A DNA stretch of 64,000 bases, taken from contig NC_053496.1 of the NCBI RefSeq assembly GCF_905171775.1, positions 180,205,759 to 180,269,758 of the forward strand, given 5' to 3'. Positions 52,668-63,310 of the stretch are shown in pieces. How positions within the stretch are numbered: the first letter of the stretch is position 1; every line of letters starts with the position of its first letter. The notes below the pieces were generated by a model. The model saw only the letters and a list, made by a program, of their open reading frames with translations. It was not told where the DNA came from and made no database searches. Origin of the DNA: Rana temporaria. Its lineage: Eukaryota > Chordata > Amphibia > Anura > Ranidae. Both the position numbers and the translations under genes were made by a program.

Positions 52668-54316
52668 TCACCCATGTTGCTGCCTCAGATGAAAATTAAG
52701 AGCGGACTTCTGTAAAAAACATTTCCCGCACTCTGAACAGCAAAAAGGCTTTTCCCCCGTGTGAGTCCTTTGATGTACGACAAGATGTGATTTATATAAA
52801 AAACATTTCCCGCACTCAGGACAGGGATTCGGCTTTTCCCCCTTGTGAGACATTTGATGTGTGACAAGATCTGCTTTATATAAAAAACATTTTCCGCACT
52901 CAGGACAGGAACATGGCTTCTTCCGCATGTGCAATTGCTGATGTCTGCAAAGACTGGACTGATGTGAAAAACATTTCCCACACTCAGGACAGGAAAACGG
53001 TTTTTCCCCCGTGTGCCGTCTCTGATGTTTGTCAAGTTGACCCTTCACTGGAAAACTCTTCCCGCACTGAAGACAGGAATACGGCTTCTCCCCTGTGTGC
53101 GATGTCTGATGTCTGTAAAGATTGCTCTTCAATGAAAAACATTTCCCACACTCAGGACAGGAATACGGCTTCTCCCCCGTGTGCGATCTCTCATGTCTGT
53201 AAAGATTGTGCTTATCTGAAAAACATTTCCTGCACTCAGCACAGGAATACGGTTTCTCCTTCGTGTGAGACCGCTGATGTCTGACAAGATCTGATTTTTG
53301 TGAAAAACATTTACCGCACTCAGAACAGAAATGCGGCTTCAAACCTGTGTGCGATCTCTGATGTATGGAAAGAGCGGACTTCACTGAAAAACATTTCCCA
53401 CACTCAGGACAGGAATACGGCTTTACCTTCGTGTGAGTCCTCTGATGTCTGACAAGGTCTGATTTTTTTGAAAAACATTTCCCGCACTCGGAACAGACAC
53501 ATGGCTTTAAACCCATGTGCAATTGCAGATGTAGGGAAAGAGTGGATGCCTGGGAAAAATATTTCCCACATTCGGAACAGGAAAATGGCTTCTCCCCGGT
53601 GTGAGACTTTTTATGCCTGACAAGTTTTGAGTGGTCTAAAAAACGTTTCCCGCACTCAGAACAGGAATACAACTTCTCTCCCGTGTGCACACTCTGATGT
53701 CGGTAAAGATTGGGCTTCCTCAAAAAACATTTCCCGCACTGAAGACAGGAATATGGCTTCACACCTGTGTGCGATCTCAGATGATTATAAAGATTGGACT
53801 TGTTTGAAAAACACTTTCCGCATTTAGTACAGGAATTCCTCTTATTTGTGGAAAGGACGGCGCCGCCCTTCACGTTGTGTGGTTCCTTGGGATAAGAGGA
53901 ATACGATGGTCCGGCACCGCCCCGCACAGTCTGAGGTTCCTCAGGATAAGAGGAATACGATGGTCCGGCACCATCCCTCACAGTCTGAGGTTCCTCAGGA
54001 TAAGAGGAATACGATGGTCCGGCACCGTCCCGCACAGTCTGAGGTTCCTCAGGATAAGAGGAACACGATGGTCCGGCACCGTCCCGCACAGTCTGAGGTT
54101 CCTCAGGATCAGAGGAATACGATGGTCCAGCACCGTCCCGCACAGTCTGAGGTTTCTCGGGATAAGAGGAATACGATGGTCCGGCACTGTCCCGCACAGT
54201 CTGAGGTTTCTTGGGATAAGAGGAATATGATGGTTTGAGACCGTCCCGCACAGTCTGAGGTTCCTCAGGATAAGAGGAATACGATGGTTCATCTAAACTG
54301 TGTGGTGCCGGATGGA
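52668..54316 (-). CDS. Gene E terminal exon: 8 acidic repeats plus 14 zinc fingers
   Basis: The acceptor tttctatttcag joins directly to VHPAPHSLDEPSYSS; the MRKTSEDC to NPTTSN segment of the other paralogues is deleted, yet the phase is kept. Eight 18-residue repeats are followed by fourteen fingers, the last ending FHLRQQHG then TGA. A 1-nt insertion relative to D causes this stop, so one further finger (SECGKCFSQKCHLDRH) lies out of frame downstream. Contact residues run NSNN, RPNR, DSKR, QSTL, KSDR, VSAI, QSDR, DHNR, LSNR, VGQK, HSSR, YADT, YSHV, QSAF. Arg at position 6 is much commoner than in A-D. Confidence 0.92.
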
Positions 54317-57300
54317 CTGAAATAGAAATTAAAAAGATTAGTACTAGACATGAGTAGATTGGTTTCCCTAAACCAGGACTCCGCCCAAATCAGGCAGCTT
54401 TGTCTCTGAGGGTCTTACAATTCCACCTATCAAGGCAACTAGTAAATAAATCCTCTGATCTCCTACCAGTTAATTTCTTTATTCATGGCCCTTAGTCAGA
54501 GAGAGAGGAAACAACGAGCTGATGCTAAACCCAGGCATGAGGCAGAAGACCCAAGGCCCATGTCCTAGGCGACTAGGTTGATCAACGCCTATAATGACAA
54601 TCAACATTTTACTACCAGCTGAACCCCAGAATCTCCATAAATCCGGTCTAGATACATAAATTGTGTTGAAGATTATCTAAGAGAAATACAGGAATAAAGG
54701 ACAAGAAACATCTCAGGAAAGTGACCAGAGTTTATGATACCACCCAGTCCTTGCCCTACTCTGGACCCATCAGTGAGCAGTATGAGTGGAGGAATGTACA
54801 GCGGAACCTCGGATTGCGATTAACGAGCTTTTGGCAATACGAGCACTGTATTTAATAAAAATCATAACTCGGTTTGTGAGTGTTGTCTCACAAAACGAGC
54901 AGGATTCAGGCCAAAGCGGTGTGCAGCACCACGTTTGGCCTCAGGGGGGGGCGGGCGCCGGAGCTGAGCAGAGCCGAACAGCGCAGTTTGGAAATACTAC
55001 GTTCCCGAGGTCAGCCTAGCTGTCCTCTGGCCTTTCCAGACATTTCCGAGGATCTCCGGTGCCCCCTGCCTCTGACATTGCATGCCATTGAAGTCAATGC
55101 GGAATTAATTATTTTTTGTTTCCATTGACTTCAATGGGGAAACTTGCTTTGATATGCGAATACTTTGGATTACGAGTATTCTCCTGGAAAAGATTATGCT
55201 CGTAATTCGAGGTTCCACTGTATTTAGCGTCAATGACCCACCTGTGTTGATCTCTGTAGGAATGTCCTCTTCTATAAACGTCGCCGCCATTCCATCCTGA
55301 TCCTGCATCATGACGTCCTTGTAGAAATCTTTGTGTCCTTCTAAATACTCCCACTCCTCCATGGAGAAATAGACAGTGACATCCTGACACCTTATAGGAA
55401 CCTGACACACACAATGATACAGTCACCATCCAGACACACCCCTTGTCTGTTACTGGATAATGTCCCAGAATTCCCGGCACTACTTACCTCTTCTGTCAGC
55501 AGCTCCATCACCTTCTTGGTGACTTCTAGAATCTTCTGCATGTTCTGCCTTGTAGGGATCAGGGACAGAGGTCGGGGGATGGTGATGCGATTTTGGATTC
55601 TCGAGGACCTTGTGGTCATATAATGACTTCTCCTTCTTGTGTCATTTCCAGTACATTTCTTCGTAACTGTTGTACAGTTCTGTGTGATACAAAGATAAAT
55701 ATCACTCTCCCATAATCCCTCACCTCTATGGTCAGCTTTTATTTACAAGGGATTGGCCACAATGTGCCCGATTTAGAAAAGGACAGACATCTCCATCCAA
55801 TGATATGACTACAATGTGGTCAGATTTATGCCGCGTACAGACGATCTGAATTTCCGACAAGAAAAGTTCGATGTGAGCTTTTGGTCAGAAATTTCGACCG
55901 TGTGTAGGCCCCATCCTGACTTTTTCTGTCGGGAAAAGTTCTTGTCGGCAATTCCGACGCACAAAAAAAACATGCATGCTCTGAATCAAGTACGAGATGG
56001 AAGCGATCGGTCTGGTAAAACTAGCGTTCGTAATGGAGATTGCACAGTCGTCGCGCTGTAACGGACTGAAAAGTACAAGGCTGAAAAGCGTGAATCGTCT
56101 CTCAAACTTCTACTGACACAAGATTAGCAGAAGAAGCCCAAAAGGTGGCGCACTGGGTATTGAACTTCTCTTTTATAGTGCCGTCGTACGTGTTGTTCGT
56201 CACCGTGTTCTTGATGGTCGGAATTTCAGACAACTTTTGTGTGACTGTGTGTATGCAAGACATGTTTGAGAAAAAAATCCAAGGTTTTCTAATCTGAATT
56301 TCCGATCGTGTGTGCGCGGCATTAGAGTTCCTTCTAAAAGTCATACAATATAGTCACTAATGTTTTACTAGTAAGGCTCACTGACCCACCAGGAAATAAA
56401 ACCCATGGATCAGATTCAACCCCATCACTACACTCACCTCTCCAGTCAGTAGGCTGAGGATCTCCAGGATGAGGTTCATTATCGTCTCATTCCAGGGAAA
56501 TTCCTCCCTTACAATCTTCACAAAACTCAAAGTCCGCTGATTCTCCATCATGACGTCCTTGTAGAGATCCTTGTGTCCTTCTAAATACTCCCACTCCTCC
56601 ATGGAGAAATAGACAGTGACATCCTGACACCTTATAGGAACCTGACACACACAATGATACAGTCACCATCCAGACACATCCCTTGTCTGTTACTGGATAA
56701 TGTCCCAGAATTCCCGGCACCGCTCACCTCTCCTGTCAGCAGCTCCATCATCTTCTTGGTGACTTCTAGCATCTTCTGCATTTTGTGTCTCTCAGGTTTT
56801 AGGGAGTCACATGGAGGTACTGTAATGGTCATATGATCACCTGACTTCGGAAGAGGAAATCTCTATATTGAGAAACCAATAGGCATATCATGTTAGAATC
56901 CCAGAATCCCCCTCACCTCTCCAGTCAGGTCTGAAAGGAGTCGGTAAATATGTAATTTACTGGCTCCTTCCTTTTCTGAATGAAGAGTCAGTGATCACCT
57001 CACCGCACCGATCATCTGTGAGGCTGCCCAGGTATCGGATTAAGCATCGGAGCGTTTGCACGAGTACAAATACTTGTGCAAATGCTCGGAATCGGCACCT
57101 AGATAGTATCGGTGCAACCCTAGTTTATAGTGTATGTTGGTTGTTGTTCAGCTATGGTAATTATATTCCTGTGTACAGTTTGTATTGTTAGGGTAATATG
57201 ATCAGAAGGGGGATGTCCTCCTGTGGGGTATAAAGTATGTGTCTGAGTTTCAATAAACAGATCCAGATCTCATACAAGCTATTGTAGGCAAGTCTTATAT

Positions 57301-60300
57301 ACTATGCAGCTATATCTGGTATCTATGTTCAGACTGGGGGGGAAGCACTCAAGCGGGGTGCTGGGATGGTTCCGTCACAAGTGATGTCATGTGACCTCCC
57401 AGAATCCTCCTCACCTTTCTAGTCAACAGGTAGATGATCTCCAGGGCGAGGTTTAATATCTTCTCTGTCATGTGACTTCGGTGCTCCTCCATCTTTGTTC
57501 GTGCCGTCATTTGATCTATACAGGTCTCCTTGTAGACGGATACATTTTGGAAATTAAAGTAAGAATTATTTGGATGGTATTGGTCACAGAATAAGAAGAT
57601 GTGGATGTGAGGGGGGTAATGGGAGGGTTGCTGTATGTGCTGTACTACTATCCCTTAGCTGACAGCTATTTAACAAAACAAGACAGAAAGAGCGTTGTGT
57701 TTTATTCCAAAACTAAATCTTTTATAGCTGGCGATTCTGTGCCCCACAAGAATGATCATAATGAAAGTTCAGCCCTCTGGGCTCTCCCGTGCCATCGGGG
57801 ACCCAGAATAAGAATCCGCCACCGCCAGATGAAGAGCATAGAGATTTACGGTGACCTAATGGTCACCAGTCATCTCTATGACCTTCGGAGGCTCGGGTGC
57901 GACATTATGACGTCACATTCGGGCCTCGGATGTAAACGAAACCGCGATCTCCGCTGGAAAGCATGGGATCGTTCTTTTTTTGGTGATCTGATGCTTTCCA
58001 GCCTGGAGGAGGACCTGTCACATACCATTTCTATTACAAGTGATGTTTACATTCCTTGTAATAGGAATAAAAGTAATCAAATTTATTTTTTTTAAAGAGA
58101 AAGGTGTAAAAATAAAATAAAATCCCGTCCACATATGTAAACGCCGTTCAAACCAGACATGTAAGATATCACCATGTGCGTTAGAACAATAATTCTAGCA
58201 CTAGACCTCCTCTGAAACTATAAACATTAAAGCGGGAGTTCACCCTAAAAAAAAAATTTAAGATTAGATTCATGCTCATTTTGTCTAGAGGAATCGGCTA
58301 GTTTTTTTAAAAACGAAGCAGTACTTACCGTTTTAGAGAGCGATCTTCTCCGCCGCTTCCGGGTATTGTCTTCGGCACTGGGCGTTCCTTCTTGATTGAC
58401 AGTCTTCCGACAGGCTTCCGACGGTCGCATCTATCGCGTCACGAGTAGCCGAAAGAAGCCGAACGTTGGTGCGGCTCTATACTGCGCCTGCGCACCGACG
58501 TTCGGCTACTTTCAGAAAATCGTGACGCGATAGATGCGACCGTCGTAAGCCTGTCGGAAGACTGTCAATCAAGAAGGAACACCCAGTCCCGAAGACCATA
58601 CGCGGAAGCGGCGGAGAAGATCGCTCTCTAAAACGGTAAGTACTACTTCGATTTAAGAAAAAATACCCGATTCCCCTAGACAAAATGAGCATCAATCTAA
58701 TGTTAAAAATTGTAATTTTGGGTGAACCTCCACTTTAAGTGTCGCCTTTTGAGATTTTTAAGTACCAAAGTTTTGGCACCATTCCACTAGTGTGCGCAGT
58801 TTTAAAGCGTGACATGTTGGGTATCTATTTACTCTGCGTAACATTATCTTTTACATTATAACAGGAGAGGCATGCCAGAAGGGGCCCAAAGTGGTTAAAT
58901 CATATATCAAACAGTGCAGTCAAAGTGTAAAATGAACTTTGGGAAATAATAAATAAACTTGCAGGCATTTGTGTATCTAGAGGCAAATTTGAAGACCTTT
59001 TAGTTATCTGCATTAGAACTAAAATGGCTTCTGTAACTGATGTTTTTTTTAATGTCATAAAAAATGATCATGTGTGGGCTCCAGAGCATTTTTCACGATG
59101 TAAAAAAATGTCCATTAAAAATTTAGACCATGCTTTAATTTTTCACGACGTTTTTAACGTTGTCTTTTTTTAACGTCGTAAAAAATGGTCGTGTGTGGGC
59201 TCATAACTTGCTCAGAAGCAAGTTATGAGATGGGAGCGCTCGTTCTGGTAAAACTAGCGTTCGCAATGGAGTAAGCACATTCATCACGCTGTAACAGCGC
59301 GAAAAGCGCGAATCGTCTTTTACTAACACAAAATCAGCAGAAGCAGCCCAAGGGTGGCGCCATCCGAATGGAACTTCCCCTTTATAGTGCCGTTATACGT
59401 CACCACGCTTTGCTAGAGCATTTTTTTTTCACGATCGTGTGTAATCAAGGCTGTTTTAACGATCAGGTTGAAAAAAAACTTTGTTTTTTCTAGACCATTA
59501 AAAATGTCATTTTTTACAACCCGAAAAACGGTCGTGTGTACGCGGCATTACTCTCCAGGTCCTGGCTACTACTGGGTGGGGAGCGGAGGAAGGCAAGGAG
59601 ATAAGCAGGCAGGTGGCTGGCTGGGACTTGAGCCAAGGCAGAAGAACATGCGAGTGGAGCTGGATGGGCATGCACCCGAAACTGAAGAAATATTCCCTTC
59701 GCTCCGACCAGCACATGATCATCAGAAAGGGGCACAGATAAGGGAAAAAAAATACACAACCCTAAGCTAGTAGGAGCGGCGGAGCGGGGGTGTGGAATTC
59801 AGAATTATTTTTATTAATTCTACAATGACTGTCTTTGAAATTGCCCCAGCCCCTGTTCAAATCCAATTCAGGGACAGACTTGGGCCAGGGACAGTGTCCT
59901 CAATCCAGGGACTGTCCCCGGAAAACGGGGATGTCTGGTCACCCTACCTTTGTAGGCCATGTATGGTCATTGTCTTGTTTATTTATTTATTGTCAGTGCT
60001 GTTTGTTTAGAGGAACATATTACTAGAATTTATCTCCAAAATTAAGAGAATGTTCCGCCCCCGTAAGTGGGGAAATGTTCGGACCCTGAAGGGGTTAATC
60101 TACGTTTCCACACTATATATATATATATATATATATATAGGTATTATAATCTGCTGAAGCTAAAAGAGGTCACAGTGACTATGGAGGAGGACAGACATGG
60201 CGAAGGGGGTTACTGGGTGTAAATATAAAATAAAAATAAGATCTTATTACCTCATCTGCTGCCAGTTCCAGCAATGTCTCCTCTCTACTTCTTTCCGACT

Positions 60301-60358
60301 CACCTCTCACCTGGAACTTCCTTTTTGTACTCCTACACTTCCTGCCTGTACCTGACAT
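52668..60358 (-). CDS. Gene E: rearranged KRAB-C2H2 gene with two KRAB boxes
   Basis: Minus-strand pieces are exon 1 60358-60251; exon 2 57528 or 57510-57415; exon 3 56844-56728; chimeric KRAB/exon-2 exon 56641-56438; a second exon-3-like copy 55626-55488; fused KRAB/exon-7 55401-55242; and terminal exon 54316-52668. Exons 5 and 6 are missing. Skipping the second exon-3 copy gives a 783-codon frame with two KRAB-A-like boxes. Starting instead at the ATG at 55619 gives 646 residues with one KRAB box. The usual exon 2 acceptor is lost (tg replaces ag), and a substitute AG 18 bases before the ATG keeps the frame. Which isoform exists cannot be decided from sequence. Confidence 0.7.
54317..55241 (-). 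other. Gene E last intron
   Basis: Homologous to gene B intron 7 near its ends; most of the right half is the MITE at 54799-55220. Confidence 0.6.
54799..55220. mobile_element. Mariner-like MITE with proven empty site
   Basis: A 422-bp element starts cagcggaacctcggattgcg and ends with the inverse aattcgaggttccactg, between TA (54797-54798) and TA (55221-55222). Gene B has ggaatgTAtttac uninterrupted at about 17766. It ends 21 bases from the donor of the fused KRAB/exon-7. Confidence 0.85.
55242..55401 (-). CDS. Gene E fused KRAB/exon 7
   Basis: A single 160-bp exon starts as KRAB (VPIRCQDVTVYFSMEEWEYL, EGHKDFYKDVMMQ). After DQDG it continues as exon 7 sequence (MAATFIEEDIPTEINT), ending one base into a codon like a normal exon 7. 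A deletion has joined the 5' part of exon 4 to the 3' part of exon 7 and removed exons 5 and 6. Confidence 0.85.
55829..56321. mobile_element. Harbinger-like MITE in gene E
   Basis: Starts tgccgcgtacagacgatctg after TTA (55826-55828) and ends gatcgtgtgtgcgcggca before TTA (56322-56324). Same family as 33215-33628. Confidence 0.7.
56438..56641 (-). CDS. Gene E chimeric KRAB/helix exon
   Basis: A 204-bp phase-0 exon begins as KRAB (through DLYKDVMMENQ) and then reads RTLSFVKIVREEFPWNETIM and NLILEILSLLTGE. The second part resembles the exon 2 helix. It ends with a canonical gtgagtg donor. Its arrangement implies unequal recombination between KRAB and exon-2-like sequence. Confidence 0.8.
56728..56844 (-). 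CDS. Gene E exon 3
   Basis: A 117-bp exon encodes SGDHMTITVPPCDSLKPERH, KMQKMLEVTKKMMELLTGE, with canonical acceptor and donor in the same phase as B-D. A second, more divergent copy lies at 55488-55626. That copy encodes MQKILEVTKKVMELLTEE, and its upstream part is out of phase by one base. Confidence 0.8.
57120..57380. mobile_element. LTR fragment
   Basis: Contains ggggtataaagtatgtgtct, aataaa and a terminal ggttccgtcaca, consistent with the 3' part of an LTR whose start would read TGTGA. Related to 31737-32945. Confidence 0.4.
57415..57528 (-). CDS. Gene E exon 2
   Basis: The exon encodes MTARTKMEEHRSHMTEKILN and ends LALEIIYLLTRK before gtgagg. The ATG is at 57510. The homologous acceptor ccaaag reads ccaaaatg here, so splicing would need the AG at 57530-57529, which keeps the frame. 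Confidence 0.7.
58231..58734. mobile_element. Palindromic TTAA MITE
   Basis: A 504-bp element between TTAA at 58227-58230 and 58735-58738 with ends agcgggagttcaccc / gggtgaacctccact. The interior is a long imperfect palindrome (gcgatcttctccgccgcttc inverted at 58605-58625). No frame. Confidence 0.75.
59040..59547. mobile_element. Harbinger-like MITE, truncated left end
   Basis: Right end ggtcgtgtgtacgcggca before TTA (59548-59550), same family as 33215-33628. The left end is not identifiable. Confidence 0.5.
60112..60140. repeat. (TA)n microsatellite
   Basis: About 13 TA units inside the conserved TATA/CRE-like block of gene E; expanded relative to the other units. Confidence 0.8.
60251..60358 (-). 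promoter_or_regulatory. Gene E first exon, possibly coding
   Basis: The frame MSGTGRKCRSTKRKFQVRGE, SERSREETLLELAADE runs to the gtaataag donor in phase 0. It is 36 codons compared with 29 in B and D. The upstream ETS/CRE-like motif is present once. Confidence 0.5.
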
Positions 60359-60506
60359 CACTTCCTTTTGGAGACTTCCTGTCTTGGTAGAAGTGAGATC
60401 ACCACCTTATGTAGCTCAGAGGAACTGCAGCCCTGAGAAACTATTCTTAGTGTAAACATGGGTTCTCGCTGTCATCTCTACTCCCCCCAAGGGTGGTAGT
60501 ACTATA

Positions 60507-60736
60507 CAGGTGCTTCTCATAAAATTAAAATATCATCAAAAGTTAATTTATTTCAGTAATTCAATTCAAAAAGTGAAACTCACATGTTTTATAAAAATCT
60601 GTTACACAGAGTGATATATTTCAAGCATTTCTTTCTTTTATCTTGATGATTATGGCTTACTAGTTTCACTTTTTGAATTGAATTACTGAAATAAATGAAC
60701 TTTTTGATGATATTTAAATTTTATGAGATGCACCTG
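60507..60736. mobile_element. Tc1/mariner-type MITE
   Basis: A 230-bp element starts caggtgcttctcataaaatt and ends with the inverse gagatgcacctg, between TA dinucleotides (60505-60506, 60737-60738). Long near-perfect inverted arms around tttttgaattgaattactg. Confidence 0.75.
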
Positions 60737-60844
60737 TATTACTGCCTAGTCCAGCCTTTCTCAACCAGGCTTTCTAGAAATTATTTGAGAAATTAAGAGT
60801 TTCTCAGAAGGGATGAGCTCCAGGTTTGGGTTGACCCCCCCTTA

Positions 60845-61233
60845 GAATGGGTTGTACACACGATCGGAAAACGATCGGGTTTTTCCGGCGGAATTCCACT
60901 CAAGCTTGGCTTGCATACACATGGTCACACAAAAGTTCTTTGAACTTTCGACCGTCAAAAACGCAGTAATGTACAACACTACAGCGAGCCGAGAAAATGA
61001 AGTTCAATGCTTCCGAGCATGCAACGAATTGTTTCCGAGCACGTGTCGGATTTTCTACAGACTTTACGATCGGAATTTTTTCAGTCTTAAAAATAGAGAA
61101 CCTGCTCTCAATCTTTTTTTGGCGGAAATTCCGACAGCAAACGTCCAATGGAGCATACACACGGTCGGAATATCCGACCAAAAGCTCACATCGAACTTTT
61201 CTTGTCGGAAATTCCGACTGTGTGTACATGGCA
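60845..61233. mobile_element. Harbinger-like MITE
   Basis: A 389-bp copy between TTA at 60842-60844 and 61234-61236 with ends gttgtacacacgatcgg / ccgactgtgtgtacatggca. Confidence 0.6.
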
Positions 61234-61639
61234 TTAGACTCAAATCCAAACTGTTCACAGTTCTTCATATGGGCAAACTAAATGGTCAAATTTGGCCAGT
61301 GCAGACACTCACCACACTACATGGTCATCAAGAGAAGTTCACCACCACTACTAAATGGCAGCTTCCTGTCCGCCCGCTGGTTTGTTTTACATGGTAAAAA
61401 TGACGGTGGGATTCGTAGGTGACAGTATGTACCACATATGGTCATGACTGTGTTTGGTCAATGACAACTGCCAGAATTACCTGCTGGTTTGAACACATTC
61501 AGAAGCCAACCTGGGAGCTGTCATTTGAAATGAGAGTGCAATGGGAAAGGATCATCATGGCATGGGCCATTGTGTTTCTGGCATCAAGGGGACATTCATC
61601 ATGTTCCTCCAAAGGTTTCCAGGATTCTCTGGCTCCAGA

Positions 61640-62770
61640 TGAAGGGGCATTGGAAGGAGCTGCTGTGAGGTCAGTGTGATGCCATAGGATTCTCTGACTC
61701 TGTATGGAGAGACACTGGGAGGAAGAGCTGTAAGGTCAGTGTGATGTCATAGGATTCTCTGACTCTGGATTGAGAGACACTGGGAGGAAGAACTGTGAGG
61801 TCAGTGTGATGTCATAGGATTCTCTGACTCTGGATGGAGAGACACTGGGAGGAAGAGCTGTGAGGTCAGTGTGATGTCATAGGATTCTCTGACTCTGGGT
61901 GGAGAGACACTGGGAGGAAGAACTGTGAGGTCAGTGTGATGTCATAGGATTCTCTGACTCTGGGTGGAGAGAGACTGGGAGGAAGAGCTGTGAGGTCAGT
62001 GTGATGTCATAGAATTATCTGACCTTGGATGGGATGGAGGGTCAATAAAGGAATAGCTGTGAGGTCAGTGTGATGTCATAGAATTCTCTGACTCTGGATG
62101 GAGACACTGGGAGGAGGAGCTGTGAGGTCAGTGTGATGTCATAGAATTCTCTGACCTTGTATGGAGAGACACTGGGAGGAGGAGCTGTGAGGTCAGTGTG
62201 ATGTCATAGGATTCTCTGACTCTGGATGGAGAGACACTGGGAGGAGGAGCTGTGAGGTCAGTGTGATGTCATAGAATTCTCTGACTCTGGATGGAGAGAC
62301 ACTGGGAGGAGGAGCTGTGAGGTCAGTGTGATGTCATAGAATTCTCTGACCTTGGATGGAGGGTCAATAAAGGAATAGCTGTGAGGTCAGTGTGATGTGA
62401 TAGAATTCTCTGACTCTGGATGGAGACCCTGGGAGGAGGAGCTGTGAGGTCAGTGTGATGTCATAGGATTCTCTGACTCTGGATGGAGAGACACTGGGAG
62501 GAAGAGCTGTGAGGTCAGTATGATGTCATAGAATTCTCTGACTCTGGATGGAGACACTGGGAGGAGGAGCTGTGAGGTCAGTGTGATGTCATAGGATTCT
62601 CTGACTCTGGATGGAGAGACACTGGGAGGAAGAGCTGTGAGGTCAGTGTGATGTCATAGAATTCTCTGACCTTGGATGGAGGGTCAATAGCTGTGTGAAG
62701 TCAGTGTGATGTGATAGAATTCTCTGACTCCGGTTGGAGGGACGTTGAGAGGAGGAGTTGTGAGGGGCGC
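61640..62770. repeat. 65-bp minisatellite with higher-order structure
   Basis: About 17 copies of a 65-base unit with gaggtcagtgtgatgtcata. Variant units carrying ggagggtcaataaagg or its decayed form recur at about 62025, 62347 and 62668, a spacing of about 322 bases, i.e. a five-unit higher-order repeat. Confidence 0.88.
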
Positions 62771-63205
62771 TCTGTGAGGCTTCTGTATACACAAAATCAT
62801 TTCTCCTGATAGATTAACTTTATCTTTGGGCTTTGTCAGAACACATCCTATTCCTGTGATCTCCATAATTTTCTTTCCCTATTTCAATACATTCAACACA
62901 TACATATTCCAATCCCCCCCTAAATAAACCCCCCATCCCCCGCCACTAATAAAAGTCATATAATCCGTTAGTATTCACTGATGAGATGAGAAGGTCATTG
63001 GTGAAAAGTGACACATCTCCAAAATGAAGGAATTGTTCTGGCCTAGTAAGTGGGGAAATGTCCTTACCCTGAAGGGGTTAATCCAGGTTTCCCCACTATA
63101 TATGTGTGTGTATCATCATCTGCTGGAGATAAAAGACGTCACAGTGACTATGGAGGAAGAGGACGGACATGACGGGGTTACTGGGTGTAAATGATATCTT
63201 GTTAC
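62771..63205. other. Flank of the extra first exon
   Basis: Unique-looking AT-rich DNA followed by the conserved TATA/CRE-like block at about 63095-63165. No gene seen. Confidence 0.4.
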
Positions 63206-63310
63206 CTCCTCTACTGCCAAGTTCGAGCAATGTTTCCTCAAATTCCTCCCGACTCACCCCTCACCCGGAACATCCTATTTATACCTGACATCACTTCCTG
63301 TCTTCCATAG
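63206..63310 (-). pseudogene. Isolated extra first-exon copy
   Basis: This is homologous to the first exons of B-E, with donor GAG|gtaacaag and the CAGGAAGTGATGTCAGG motif. The frame from its ATG meets TGA after about 17 codons. No coding exons lie between it and the gene E first exon at 60251. It is either an alternative non-coding first exon for gene E or the remnant of a deleted unit. Confidence 0.55.

Noticed and set aside
57601..58095. 164-codon plus-strand frame.
   Set aside because: Composite of intron and dispersed repeat sequence; no domain and no homologue in the other units.
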